Positions 26,580 through 35,270 of a stretch of 64,000 nt of DNA are shown here, piece by piece; the first letter of the stretch is position 1, and each line of letters starts with the position of its first letter. This DNA comes from Oribacterium sp. P6A1 (GTDB lineage Bacteria > Bacillota > Clostridia > Lachnospirales > Lachnospiraceae). The stretch covers positions 248,001 to 312,000 of the forward strand of contig NZ_JNKO01000002.1 in the NCBI RefSeq assembly GCF_000702885.1, written 5' to 3'. The notes below the pieces were generated by a model. It saw nothing but the letters and a program-made list of their open reading frames with translations. It did no database searches and was not told the origin of the DNA. A program made the position numbers and the translations under genes.

Positions 26580-27833
26580 ATGTTAAAGGAAACAGAGTTA
26601 TTGATCCCTGCAGGATCTTTGGAAGTGCTTAAGGTGGCAGTCAATTATGGTGCCAATGCAGTATATATAGGCGGAGAAGCCTTCGGACTTCGTGCCAATG
26701 CCAAGAACTTCAGCATAGAGAATATCCGTGAGGGTGTAGCCTATGCACATGAGAGAAATGTAAAAGTGTTTGTAACTGCGAACATTCTGGCACATAATGG
26801 TGATATGGAGGATGCCCGTGAATATTTCAAGGAGCTTTCCACAACAGGAATCGATGCTGTTCTTGTAGCCGATCCGGGTATGTTCATGATCGCAAAGGAG
26901 ACATTGCCGGAAAGCATCGAAATTCACATCTCAACCCAGGCCAACAATACTAACTATGAGACCTTCCTTTTCTGGTGGAAGATGGGTGCAAAGCGTGTGG
27001 TATGTGCAAGAGAGCTGAGCCTGAAGGAAATAAAGGAGATCAGACAGCATATTCCTGAGGAACTTGATATCGAGGCCTTCATCCACGGTGCTATGTGCAT
27101 GTCATATTCCGGACGCTGCATGCTCAGTAATTTCTTTACAGGAAGAGATGCAAACCGCGGAGAGTGTACACATCCATGCAGATGGAAGTATAATATCGTT
27201 GAAGAAAAGAGACCGGGACAGTATTATCCGATCTATGAGAATGACAGAGGAACCTTTATCTTCAATTCAAAGGATCTCTGCATGATCGAGCATGTACCTG
27301 AGCTTATTGATGCAGGTATCGATTCCCTGAAGATCGAGGGTCGAATGAAGACCGCTCTTTATGTTGCGACAGTTGCCAGAACATATCGTAAGGCTCTGGA
27401 TGATCTCAAGGAGAGCGAAGAGAAGTACCGTGCCAACATGGAATGGTACAAGTCCGAGATCGCAAAGTGTACCTATCGTGAATTCACTACGGGATTCTAC
27501 TATGGCAAGCCTTCAGCAGAGGATCACATCTATGATAACAACACTTATGTTACAGGCTCGGTTTATCTCGGAACCATCAGGGATACAGATTCCGAGGGAT
27601 GGTGTTATCTTGAGCAGAAGAACAAGTTCTCTGTGGGAGAGACCATCGAAATCATGAAGCCGAACGGAGAGGATATCCCTATTGAGGTTCTGGAGATCCG
27701 TGACGCTGAGACAGATGTTCCTCAGGAGTCATGCCCTCATGCATGCCAGCAGATCAAGGTGAAATTCTCAGTACAGCCGGCTGCCGGAGACATTATCAGA
27801 AAAGAAACAGCTGAAAAGGTAGATGTTGACTAA
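26580..27833 (+). CDS. trhP: tRNA uridine hydroxylation protein TrhP (peptidase U32 family)
   Basis: A 417-residue U32-family protein. Members of this group (Bacillus YrrN/YrrO, E. coli TrhP) are iron-sulfur enzymes needed for prephenate-dependent hydroxylation of uridine-34 in tRNA, despite the peptidase name. The opening LLIPAGSLEVLKVAVNYGAN and AVYIGGEAFGLRANAKNFS are family signatures, and four conserved cysteines lie in HGAMCMSYSGRCMLSNFF and GECTHPCRW. The C-terminal domain (EIMKPNGEDIPIEVLEI) resembles the beta-barrel extension of the YrrO type. One copy here versus two in Bacillus. ATG follows AGAGGAGAAAGA. Product would be the substrate of TrmR. Confidence 0.9.
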   Translation: MLKETELLIPAGSLEVLKVAVNYGANAVYIGGEAFGLRANAKNFSIENIREGVAYAHERNVKVFVTANILAHNGDMEDAREYFKELSTTGIDAVLVADPGMFMIAKETLPESIEIHISTQANNTNYETFLFWWKMGAKRVVCARELSLKEIKEIRQHIPEELDIEAFIHGAMCMSYSGRCMLSNFFTGRDANRGECTHPCRWKYNIVEEKRPGQYYPIYENDRGTFIFNSKDLCMIEHVPELIDAGIDSLKIEGRMKTALYVATVARTYRKALDDLKESEEKYRANMEWYKSEIAKCTYREFTTGFYYGKPSAEDHIYDNNTYVTGSVYLGTIRDTDSEGWCYLEQKNKFSVGETIEIMKPNGEDIPIEVLEIRDAETDVPQESCPHACQQIKVKFSVQPAAGDIIRKETAEKVDVD

Positions 27834-27912
27834 ACAGAAAGGAAACATCCGAAACAAATGCGGTCTTATGACAGGCATTTTGCTTTCGGGTGTTGACTGA
27901 ACAGAATGGAAC
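27824..27912 (+). repeat. Imperfect direct repeats flanking a long hairpin
   Basis: TGTTGACTAAACAGAAAGG (27824-27842) at the trhP stop recurs as TGTTGACTGAACAGAATGG (27891-27909) at the next start codon. Between them CCGAAA-CAAATGC (27849-27861) pairs with GCATTTTG-TTTCGG (27875-27889). No T-run follows. The layout looks like a small duplication or insertion at the gene border, and it supplies the next gene's ATG. Confidence 0.55.
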
Positions 27913-28754
27913 TTATCTTTATAGCAATAGGAATAGCATCACTTGCGTATGACGCAGTGATATTCGTAAATCATGGGCTGACCGCATTTATGTGGTTCTG
28001 GCCCTTATTTGCGTTAATCAACTTTATGATGTTCAGTCTTGTAAGATATGTAAAACATAAAAACAGGGAAAAGAAAGAAATAAATTTAAGCCCTTTTATA
28101 TTTGCATTTACGACCTACGGACTTTTGGTAGGTACATTGGCAGTGATTCTTCTGATTATTTTCGGCAATGCCAAAACCCTGGAACAGAAGAATCTGGATT
28201 ATGTTATAGTGATGGGTACAGATCTTGTGGACAATAAGATCTCCAAGTCGCTTAAGAGACGACTGGACAGGGCGATAGAGTATTCGGAAGAGAATCCTAA
28301 CACGATTTTTGTGCTTTCCGGAGGCAGAAGCGATTATGACAAAAGCACGGAGGCCACGGTCATGTATCATTACATGATAAAAGCGGGGGTTCCGGAAAAA
28401 AATCTGCTGCTTGAGTTCTATTCTGATTCAACTCAGGAAAAAGTAGGATTTTCGTTAAGGACCATCAGGCAGGATCATGAACAGAAGATGCTGGCTAACA
28501 GAGTGAGACATAATAACAGCATGGAGAAGCGAAATCTGCCGGGAGATGATATAATCATAGGAGTTGACCGTCCGTTATCTATCGGAATCATAACATCGGA
28601 ATTCAATCTATTCCGTGCCGGAGAGATAGCGAAGAAGTACGGCGTCCCGGATGCCTGCCCTATGGCCGCGAAAACAGATGAGCTTATGCTGGTTCATTTT
28701 GCAACCAGAGAAGCGGTGGCACTTTTCAAGGACAGACTGATAGGTAATATTTAA
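27906..28754 (+). CDS. DUF218 (YdcF/ElyC/SanA-like) membrane protein
   Basis: A 282-residue protein. Three hydrophobic segments cover about residues 1-22, 27-50 and 62-88, with a Lys-rich loop between the second and third (KHKNREKKEI). The C-terminal half is a DUF218 domain: DYVIVMGTDLVDNKISKSLK, RRLDRAIEYSEENPN and FVLSGGRSDYDKSTEATVM, the last being the conserved SGG region. DUF218 proteins are linked to envelope integrity and peptidoglycan/undecaprenyl carrier homeostasis in Gram-negatives; biochemistry is unclear. The ATG at 27906 is the only sensible start but has a weak ribosome binding site, because it lies inside a duplicated border segment. Confidence 0.82.
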   Translation: MELIFIAIGIASLAYDAVIFVNHGLTAFMWFWPLFALINFMMFSLVRYVKHKNREKKEINLSPFIFAFTTYGLLVGTLAVILLIIFGNAKTLEQKNLDYVIVMGTDLVDNKISKSLKRRLDRAIEYSEENPNTIFVLSGGRSDYDKSTEATVMYHYMIKAGVPEKNLLLEFYSDSTQEKVGFSLRTIRQDHEQKMLANRVRHNNSMEKRNLPGDDIIIGVDRPLSIGIITSEFNLFRAGEIAKKYGVPDACPMAAKTDELMLVHFATREAVALFKDRLIGNI

Positions 28755-28764
28755 AACAAGAAAC

Positions 28765-28814
28765 GGCAGGTTCCACCGGGAACTGTTGCACAGCGTCGGC
28801 CCTTCGCACGACGA
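28765..28814 (+). repeat. Dispersed repeat, copy A (ahead of the M16C peptidase gene)
   Basis: GGCAGG, a short stem-loop (CAG-TTCC with GGAACTG), then AGCGTCGGCCCTTCGC (28792-28807) with CGTCG/CGACG pairing. Copy B at 48089-48137 shares GGCAGG, a stem-loop of different sequence, and AGCGTCAGCCCTTCGC. Both copies lie just upstream of a large gene. Confidence 0.55.
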
Positions 28815-28847
28815 AATATAAGGGGTTGACTGAGAGGAGAACGGCTT

Positions 28848-31811
28848 ATGAAGAACTATGAGCTGATTGAGACAAAACGAATTGATGAGCTGTCTACAGA
28901 TGCGAGACTCTACAGACACAAAAAGAGCGGTGCCCGAATATTCACCATGAAGAACGATGACGACAATAAGGTTTTTGGTATTGCGTTCCGTACTCCTGCA
29001 GAGGATAGCACAGGTGTTGCTCATATCACAGAACATTCCGTACTCTGCGGATCTGATAAATTCCCGCTGAAGGATCCCTTCGTAGAGCTTGCAAAGGGAT
29101 CACTAAATACATTCTTAAATGCAATGACATACCCGGATAAAACCGTTTATCCCATCGCTTCAAGAAACGACAAGGATTTTGACAATCTGATGAATGTCTA
29201 TATGGATGCGGTATTTCATCCGAACTCCGTTAAGGATCCACGCATCATGCTGCAGGAAGGCTGGCATTATGAAATGGAGGACGAGAAATCCGATCTCATC
29301 TATAACGGTGTGGTATATAACGAGATGAAGGGCGTGTTCTCAAATCCCGAGTCAGTTCTTGAGAGATATATCATGCATGCTCTTTTCCCGGATACCACCT
29401 ATGGCAATGAATCCGGCGGAGATCCTGTGAATATCCCTGATCTTACTTTCGATAAGTTCAAGGAGTTCCATGCCCGTTTCTATCATCCTTCCAATTCCTA
29501 TATCTTCCTTTACGGCGATATGGATATGGAGAAGAAGCTTCAGTGGCTTGATAAGGAATACCTCTCAAAGTACGACGCCATCGAGCCGAATTCCGACATT
29601 GCATTCCAAAAGCCCTTCGGAAAGATGCATGAGGAGGAGATATCCTATTCCATAGGTGACAATGAATCTCTTGAGAACAACAGTTATCTTTCATGGAATG
29701 TAGTTGTAGACGCAGTGGACAATAAGCTTAACCTTGCGTTTGATATACTTGACTATGCACTTCTTTCATCACCGGGTGCACCTCTTAAACAGGCCCTGGT
29801 GGACGCGGGAATAGGAGAGGATATCTTCGGCGGTTTCCAGGACGGAATAAAGCAGCCCTACTTTACGGTTACAGCAAAGGGAACGGAAAAGAAGGAAAAG
29901 AAAAGATTCCTTGAGATCATAAACAGCACTCTGAAGAAGCTGGTGAAGGAGGGACTTGATAAGAAGACCCTTCTTGCGGCAATAAACCATGATGAGTTTC
30001 AGTACAGAGAGGCTGATTACGGTCGTACTCCCAAGGGACTGGTTTATTCCCTGACTTCTCTTGATACCTGGTTATACGGTGGAAAGCCATGGGAGTATCT
30101 TGAGTGCGACAGATTTTATAAGGAGCTCCGGGAAGATGTAGAAAAGGGATATTTCGAGAAGCTCATCGAGAAGTATCTTTTAAATAACGATCATTCTGCC
30201 ATGGTCATCCTTACTCCTGAAAAGGGACTTACAGAGAAGCGTGAGAAGGAGCTTAAGAAAAAGCTTTCCGATATTAAGGCAAAGATGACTCCTGAGGAGA
30301 TAAAGAAGTGTATTTCAGACACAAGGATGCTGAAGGAGTATCAGGCGGAGCCTACAAGTGAAGAGGCTCTGAATACGCTTCCCCTCTTAAGCATCAGCGA
30401 TATAAACAGGAAGGCTGATAAGTTTGACTGGAAGGAAAACAGACTTTCCGATACTCTGGTTGTAAACACTGAGCTTAACACCCGGGGAATCGCATATTTA
30501 AGATTTAACTTCAATACCTCGACACTTACAGAGGAAGAGCTTCCTTATGCCGGATTCCTGAAGACGGTACTCGGTTACATGGATACGGAGAAGCATACTT
30601 TCCAGGATCTCACATCTGATATCCTTTTAAATGCAGGAGGCATCAATTTTGATACCAATGCATATCCTGATATAAGTAATTACGGAAGGTATACAGGCAT
30701 TTTCAGTGTGGAGATAAAACTTCTTTATGACGGCTTCCGCTTCGGATTTGACATCATAGATGAGATACTTCATACAACAAAGTTTGAGGACAGAAAGCGT
30801 ATGCAGGAAATCCTCAATGAGACACGTTCAAGAGAGCGTATGAGGGTTGAAGGTGCCAGCCACAGTTTTGCCGTGAACAGGGCAACCTCATATTTCTCAG
30901 GTACAGGAAGATATTCAGACCTTACAGGGGGCATAGGCTACTATCAGTTCATCAACAGGATATCTGATGAGTTCAGGAAGGATCCTAAGAAACTGGTGAG
31001 AAAGCTCTGGGAAGTTTCCGACAAGCTTTTCCGTGTTGAGAACATGTTTGTTTCCATTGCCGCAGAGAAGAAGGGTTATGAAGCTTTCAGTAAGGATTTC
31101 CCGGGATTCATAAAGAATTTCGCTTCCGGCGCTCTGAAGAAGCAGGAGAACAGCAAAAAGCTTGATAAGGACTATCGCCCATATAAGGGAGAGAAGGTTT
31201 CAGAGGGACCTCAGATAGAACTTACCGGCAATCTCAACGAGGGTTTCAAGACCCCTTCACAGGTGAACTATGTTGCAAGGACCGGACTTTTTGATATAAA
31301 GAAGCTTCCTTATACAGGAAGTCTCAGAGTTCTGAAGGTGATTCTTAACTATCAGTATCTGTGGCTGAATCTTAGAGTCAAGGGCGGAGCATACGGCTGC
31401 ATGTCAGGCTTCGGAAGATCGGGAGAAGGATATTTTGTATCCTACAGAGATCCTCATCTCAAGGAGACTTTGGACATATATCAGGGACTCCCTGAGTATG
31501 TTCGCAGCTTCACAACTTCTGAGAGGGATATGACCAAGTACATCATAGGCGCCATCTCCGAGATGGACACACCGAGAACAAATTCAGCAAAGGCAGCGCT
31601 TACTGTCAGTGCCTTCGTATCAAAGGTGTCCAATGATATGCTTCAGAAGGAGCGTGACCAGGTGCTGGCGACAAAAGAAGAGGACATCAGAAAGCTTTCC
31701 GATTATATGGAGGCTATCCTCGAAAAGGGAGCTGCCTGCACCATAGGAAACGGTCAGCTTATTGAGGAAAATAAAGATAAGTTCCACACAACAGAGGAGC
31801 TTTTTAAGTAA
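28848..31811 (+). CDS. M16C family zinc metallopeptidase (PreP/CymI-like)
   Basis: A 987-residue cytosolic peptidasome of the presequence-protease type, which encloses and degrades peptides. The inverted zinc motif HXXEH is AHITEHSVLCGS (near residue 60), and the distal zinc ligand Glu lies in VVYNEMKGVFSNPE. Further family signatures are GSLNTFLNAMTYPDKTVYP and ESGGDPVNIPDLT; the second half is the non-catalytic homologous domain, with YLWLNLRVKGGAYGCMSGF. Length is standard. ATG follows AGAGGAGAACGGCTT. It is probably monocistronic: a dispersed repeat precedes it and a hairpin follows before era. Confidence 0.93.
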   Translation: MKNYELIETKRIDELSTDARLYRHKKSGARIFTMKNDDDNKVFGIAFRTPAEDSTGVAHITEHSVLCGSDKFPLKDPFVELAKGSLNTFLNAMTYPDKTVYPIASRNDKDFDNLMNVYMDAVFHPNSVKDPRIMLQEGWHYEMEDEKSDLIYNGVVYNEMKGVFSNPESVLERYIMHALFPDTTYGNESGGDPVNIPDLTFDKFKEFHARFYHPSNSYIFLYGDMDMEKKLQWLDKEYLSKYDAIEPNSDIAFQKPFGKMHEEEISYSIGDNESLENNSYLSWNVVVDAVDNKLNLAFDILDYALLSSPGAPLKQALVDAGIGEDIFGGFQDGIKQPYFTVTAKGTEKKEKKRFLEIINSTLKKLVKEGLDKKTLLAAINHDEFQYREADYGRTPKGLVYSLTSLDTWLYGGKPWEYLECDRFYKELREDVEKGYFEKLIEKYLLNNDHSAMVILTPEKGLTEKREKELKKKLSDIKAKMTPEEIKKCISDTRMLKEYQAEPTSEEALNTLPLLSISDINRKADKFDWKENRLSDTLVVNTELNTRGIAYLRFNFNTSTLTEEELPYAGFLKTVLGYMDTEKHTFQDLTSDILLNAGGINFDTNAYPDISNYGRYTGIFSVEIKLLYDGFRFGFDIIDEILHTTKFEDRKRMQEILNETRSRERMRVEGASHSFAVNRATSYFSGTGRYSDLTGGIGYYQFINRISDEFRKDPKKLVRKLWEVSDKLFRVENMFVSIAAEKKGYEAFSKDFPGFIKNFASGALKKQENSKKLDKDYRPYKGEKVSEGPQIELTGNLNEGFKTPSQVNYVARTGLFDIKKLPYTGSLRVLKVILNYQYLWLNLRVKGGAYGCMSGFGRSGEGYFVSYRDPHLKETLDIYQGLPEYVRSFTTSERDMTKYIIGAISEMDTPRTNSAKAALTVSAFVSKVSNDMLQKERDQVLATKEEDIRKLSDYMEAILEKGAACTIGNGQLIEENKDKFHTTEELFK

Positions 31812-31816
31812 GTTTG

Positions 31817-31856
31817 ATTCCTTCCCGGGGATGTTGTCTTCGGGAAGGAATTGTTT
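31817..31856 (+). terminator. Hairpin between the peptidase gene and era
   Basis: ATTCCTTCCCG (31817-31827) and CGGGAAGGAAT (31841-31851), then TGTTTG. Strong stem but short T-run, so termination may be partial. Confidence 0.6.
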
Positions 31857-31875
31857 GAACAGAGAGAGCGGTATA

Positions 31876-32784
31876 ATGAGCAATAAAAAAATCAAAACAG
31901 GATATGTTGCGCTGGTGGGAAGACCTAATGTTGGCAAATCAACACTTATGAATCATGTCATCGGACAGAAGATAGCTATCGTATCCAACAAGCCTCAGAC
32001 TACAAGAGGCAGGATTCAGACGGTCTATGATGATGAGAGAGGTCAGATCATTTTCCTTGATACACCGGGTATACATAAGGCAAAGAACAAGCTTGGGGAG
32101 TACATGGATAATGTTGCGGAGAAGACTCTGCAGGATGTGGATGTAATCGTATGGCTTGTGGAGCCCACAACCTATATCGGCGCCGGTGAGCAGCATATAG
32201 CAGAGGTCATAAAAGCCTCCAGCAAGCCTAAGATTCTGGTGGTGAACAAGATAGATACCATGAAGGAAAAACCTGAGGAGCTGGATGCTGCCATAGAGAA
32301 GTATAAGTCTCTCATGGAATTCGACGAGATCGTTCCGCTTTCAGCCGCAAGAGCCCAGAACATCGAAGGTTTCAAGAAGGCTGTGTTCAAGTACCTTCCT
32401 GAGGGACCACGCTATTTTGATCAGGATACCGTAACAGACCAGACCATGAGAGAAATTGCCGCAGAGCTCATACGTGAACAGGCACTTCGTAAGCTTCAGG
32501 ATGAGGTTCCTCATGGAATTGCGGTTCTCATTGACCAGATGCACCAGAGAAACGACGGACTCTGGGATATCAAGGCGACTATAGTCTGTGAGAGGGATGC
32601 CCATAAAGGAATCATTATCGGTAAGGGAGGTTCCATGCTGAAGAGAATAGGAACGGGAGCCCGCATACAGATTGAGAAGATGGTGGAGGAGAAGGTAAAC
32701 CTCCAGCTTTTTGTAAAGGTTCGCAAGGACTGGAGAGATTCGGATACATTTTTGAAAAATTACGGTTACAAGGATGAAACCTAA
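31876..32784 (+). CDS. era: GTPase Era
   Basis: Essential Ras-like GTPase that binds 16S rRNA 3' end and assists 30S assembly. The 302-residue protein has G1 GRPNVGKSTLMNHVIG, G2/switch SNKPQTTRGRIQTV, G3 DTPGIHK, G4 NKID and the C-terminal KH domain with GIIIGKGGSMLKRIG (around residues 245-260). The ATG of MSNKKIKTGYVALVG at 31876 is used; its ribosome binding site is weak (AGAGAGAG), and a longer frame from 31762 would overlap the upstream gene. recO starts three bases after the stop, the usual era-recO pairing. Confidence 0.97.
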   Translation: MSNKKIKTGYVALVGRPNVGKSTLMNHVIGQKIAIVSNKPQTTRGRIQTVYDDERGQIIFLDTPGIHKAKNKLGEYMDNVAEKTLQDVDVIVWLVEPTTYIGAGEQHIAEVIKASSKPKILVVNKIDTMKEKPEELDAAIEKYKSLMEFDEIVPLSAARAQNIEGFKKAVFKYLPEGPRYFDQDTVTDQTMREIAAELIREQALRKLQDEVPHGIAVLIDQMHQRNDGLWDIKATIVCERDAHKGIIIGKGGSMLKRIGTGARIQIEKMVEEKVNLQLFVKVRKDWRDSDTFLKNYGYKDET

Positions 32785-32787
32785 AGG

Positions 32788-33435
32788 ATGAGGGATGAAC
32801 TGGAACTTCACGGGGTGGTGCTTACTTCAGCACCATCCCGCGATTTTGATAAAAGACTTTCTGTACTGACAAATGAATACGGCAAGGTTACTGTATGGGC
32901 TGCCGGCGCCAAAAAACCCGGTTCTTCCTTTATGGCGGGTACAAGGAATTTTGTATTTGGTACCTTCAATGTCACAAAGGGCAGGAGCGGCTATAATCTG
33001 AGACACGTGAAGGTGAACAATTATTTTGAAGAGATAGCTTCTGATCTCGTGAATGCCTGCTACGGATCATACATTCTTGAATTTGCGGATTATATCTCTC
33101 AGGAGAATCTTGAGGCGGAAGAAACGGTGAATCTCATATATCTGTCACTGAAGGCCATACTCAATGAGAATCTGTCCAATGAACTCGTCCGGAGGATCTA
33201 TGAACTCCGAATAATGTATATAAACGGTGAGTATACGGAGGAACCTCCTTTGCCTTGTTCCCAGGCCTGCCGGTTTGCGTGGCAGTTTGTTCTGGAAACA
33301 CCGGTGATGAAGCTTTACACCTTTACGCTGAAGGAAGAGGTTCTTTCAGAGTTCGCGGATAATGTTGACAGGCTGCTTCATGGTGTAATTCCCCACAACT
33401 TCAGATCACTGGAGATATTGAAGACGTTGAAGTAA
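32788..33435 (+). CDS. recO: DNA repair protein RecO
   Basis: RecO loads RecA with RecR in RecF-pathway recombination. The 215-residue protein is shorter than typical (~240). The OB-fold N-terminus is clear: LHGVVLTSAPSRDFDKRLSV, LTNEYGKVTVWAAGAKKP, GSSFMAGTRNFV. The C-terminal four-cysteine zinc finger (CxxC...CxxC) is missing; only CSQAC remains at about residue 158, and the region is shortened. The helical remainder (YILEFADYISQENLEAEETV) is intact. The ATG at 32788 lies three bases after the era stop, with AAAGG directly before it. Function in loading should not require the zinc site in all homologues. Confidence 0.9.
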   Translation: MRDELELHGVVLTSAPSRDFDKRLSVLTNEYGKVTVWAAGAKKPGSSFMAGTRNFVFGTFNVTKGRSGYNLRHVKVNNYFEEIASDLVNACYGSYILEFADYISQENLEAEETVNLIYLSLKAILNENLSNELVRRIYELRIMYINGEYTEEPPLPCSQACRFAWQFVLETPVMKLYTFTLKEEVLSEFADNVDRLLHGVIPHNFRSLEILKTLK

Positions 33436-33668
33436 AGGTTTAAACCGTGGTGTGAAATACGGTCAGCATTGTCCTTTACGTATCATGCCGGTTTCTTTCA
33501 GTCTGAATAAGCAGTAAAGCAGACCGGATACGGCAGAGGAGTGACGGATCAGAAGTAATCTTTTGCTGGATTTTTCGCCGCGTCGGATGTATAGTTGGGA
33601 GTAACGCGTAAGCGGGAAAACAATACACTTTATTCTTAGCCGCACTCCGGCGGCAGAAAGAGGAAAAA

Positions 33669-35063
33669 ATGGCAAAAGAATACACAATGGACACTATCGT
33701 TTCCCTTGCAAAGTCAAGAGGATTTGTTTATCCGGGTTCTGAGATCTATGGTGGTCTTGCAAATACATGGGACTACGGAAATCTCGGCGTTGAATTAAAG
33801 AACAACGTAAAGAAGGCATGGTGGAAGAAATTCATTCAGGAGTCAAAGTATAATGTAGGCATTGACTGCGCTATACTTATGAATCCACAGACCTGGATCG
33901 CATCAGGACACCTTGCTTCTTTCTCAGATCCTCTTATGGATTGTAAGGAATGTCATGAGAGATTCCGTGCTGACAAGATCATCGAGGATTTTGCGGCTCA
34001 GAATGCTATGGAGCTTAACGGTTCTGTAGACGGCTGGTCAAACGAAGAGATGGAGAAATTCATCGAAGACAACAAGGTAGAGTGCCCAACTTGTGGTAAG
34101 CATAATTTCACAGGTATCCGTCAGTTCAACCTTATGTTCAAGACCTTCCAGGGAGTAACAGAGGATGCAAAGAATGCAGTTTATCTCCGTCCGGAGACTG
34201 CACAGGGTATCTTCGTAAACTTCAAGAATGTTCAGAGAACATCACGTAAGAAGCTTCCATTCGGTATCGGACAGATCGGAAAGTCATTCCGTAATGAGAT
34301 CACTCCGGGTAACTTCACATTCCGTACAAGAGAGTTCGAGCAGATGGAGCTTGAGTTCTTCTGCAAGCCAGATACAGACCTTGAGTGGTTCGCATACTGG
34401 AAGCAGTTCTGTCAGGACTGGCTCCTGAGCCTCGGTATGCCTAAGGAAATGCTTCGTGCAAGAGATCACGAGAAGGAAGAGCTCAGCTTCTACTCAAAGG
34501 CTACAACAGACCTTGAGTTCCTCTTCCCATTCGGATGGGGCGAGCTTTGGGGTATCGCTGACAGAACCGATTATGACCTCGGACGTCATGCAGAGGTTTC
34601 AGGTCAGGATATGACATACTTTGACGATGAGACAAACGAGCATTACATTCCATATGTAGTAGAGCCATCTCTCGGTGCAGACCGTGTAACTCTTGCATTC
34701 CTTTGCGCTGCATACGATGTAGAGCAGCTTGAGGGCGGTGATGAGAGAACAGTACTTCATTTCCATCCGGCTCTTGCACCTGTAAAGATCGGTATCCTTC
34801 CGCTTTCAAAGAAGCTTGCCGAGGGTGCACAGGCTATCCATGACGAGCTTGCCAAGTACTGGTATGTTGAGTACGATGACAGAGGAAACATCGGAAAGAG
34901 ATACAGAAGACAGGATGAGATCGGAACACCTTACTGCGTAACATACGATTTTGATTCAGAGAACGATCACTGTGTTACAATCCGTGAGAGAGATTCCATG
35001 AAGCAGGAGCGTATCCCTATCGATCAGCTTAAGAGCTACTTCGAGGAGAAGCTTGCGTTCTAA
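33669..35063 (+). CDS. glyS: Glycyl-tRNA synthetase (homodimeric class II)
   Basis: Single-chain alpha2 glycyl-tRNA synthetase (GlyQS), 464 residues. The start [20 protein letters not shown] and [17 protein letters not shown], then motif 2 in [31 protein letters not shown], and motif 3 [14 protein letters not shown] are all present; the anticodon-binding domain follows [15 protein letters not shown]. Cys residues ([21 protein letters not shown]) form a zinc-ribbon insertion near residues 95-150. ATG follows AGAAAGAGGAAAAA. The 233-base gap from recO holds short stems (for instance GCCGC/GCGGC at 33639-33654) but no recognisable T-box. Confidence 0.97.
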   Translation: MAKEYTMDTIVSLAKSRGFVYPGSEIYGGLANTWDYGNLGVELKNNVKKAWWKKFIQESKYNVGIDCAILMNPQTWIASGHLASFSDPLMDCKECHERFRADKIIEDFAAQNAMELNGSVDGWSNEEMEKFIEDNKVECPTCGKHNFTGIRQFNLMFKTFQGVTEDAKNAVYLRPETAQGIFVNFKNVQRTSRKKLPFGIGQIGKSFRNEITPGNFTFRTREFEQMELEFFCKPDTDLEWFAYWKQFCQDWLLSLGMPKEMLRARDHEKEELSFYSKATTDLEFLFPFGWGELWGIADRTDYDLGRHAEVSGQDMTYFDDETNEHYIPYVVEPSLGADRVTLAFLCAAYDVEQLEGGDERTVLHFHPALAPVKIGILPLSKKLAEGAQAIHDELAKYWYVEYDDRGNIGKRYRRQDEIGTPYCVTYDFDSENDHCVTIRERDSMKQERIPIDQLKSYFEEKLAF

Positions 35064-35064
35064 G

Positions 35065-35115
35065 TGCAGATTCAGGTTATCTGCAGCATGGCGGAAGCGC
35101 AAGCGAAGCCATTCG
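35065..35115. repeat. Hairpin repeat related to the 5-165 array, inverted
   Basis: TGCAGAT (35065-35071) pairs with ATCTGCA (35079-35085) right after the glyS stop. It overlaps GCAGC (35083-35087), which begins a unit reading on the minus strand as ATGGCTTCGC...GCGCTTCCGCCAT, GCTGC. The unit at 134-165 reads ATGACTTCGC...GACGCTTTCGTCAT, GCTGC. One stem pair changes from A-T to G-C on both arms, a compensatory change. Confidence 0.6.
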
Positions 35116-35147
35116 TAGGACTTATATGAAATATTGATATAAGCATC

Positions 35148-35183
35148 AATCCGGTATGAACTATAGGTTCATACCGGATTTTT
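35148..35183 (+). terminator. Terminator of glyS
   Basis: ATCCGGTATGAAC (35149-35161) and GTTCATACCGGAT (35167-35179) form a 13-bp perfect stem followed by TTTT. Confidence 0.92.
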
Positions 35184-35227
35184 CTGTATAAACAGGGGTT
35201 TTCTTTTGAAAATAGGGGTAATAGATA

Positions 35228-35236
35228 TGGTATAAT
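35228..35236 (+). promoter_or_regulatory. Extended -10 promoter of the two-component operon
   Basis: TGGTATAAT, 35 bases before the kinase ATG; no clear -35. Confidence 0.55.
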
Positions 35237-35270
35237 TAGACGAAAATATAGATAGTAGAGGGGATGTGCC

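Noticed and set aside
33436-33668. Possible T-box leader ahead of glyS
   Set aside because: No AGGGTGGNACCGCG-like T-box sequence, antiterminator or terminator alternative; only short stems.
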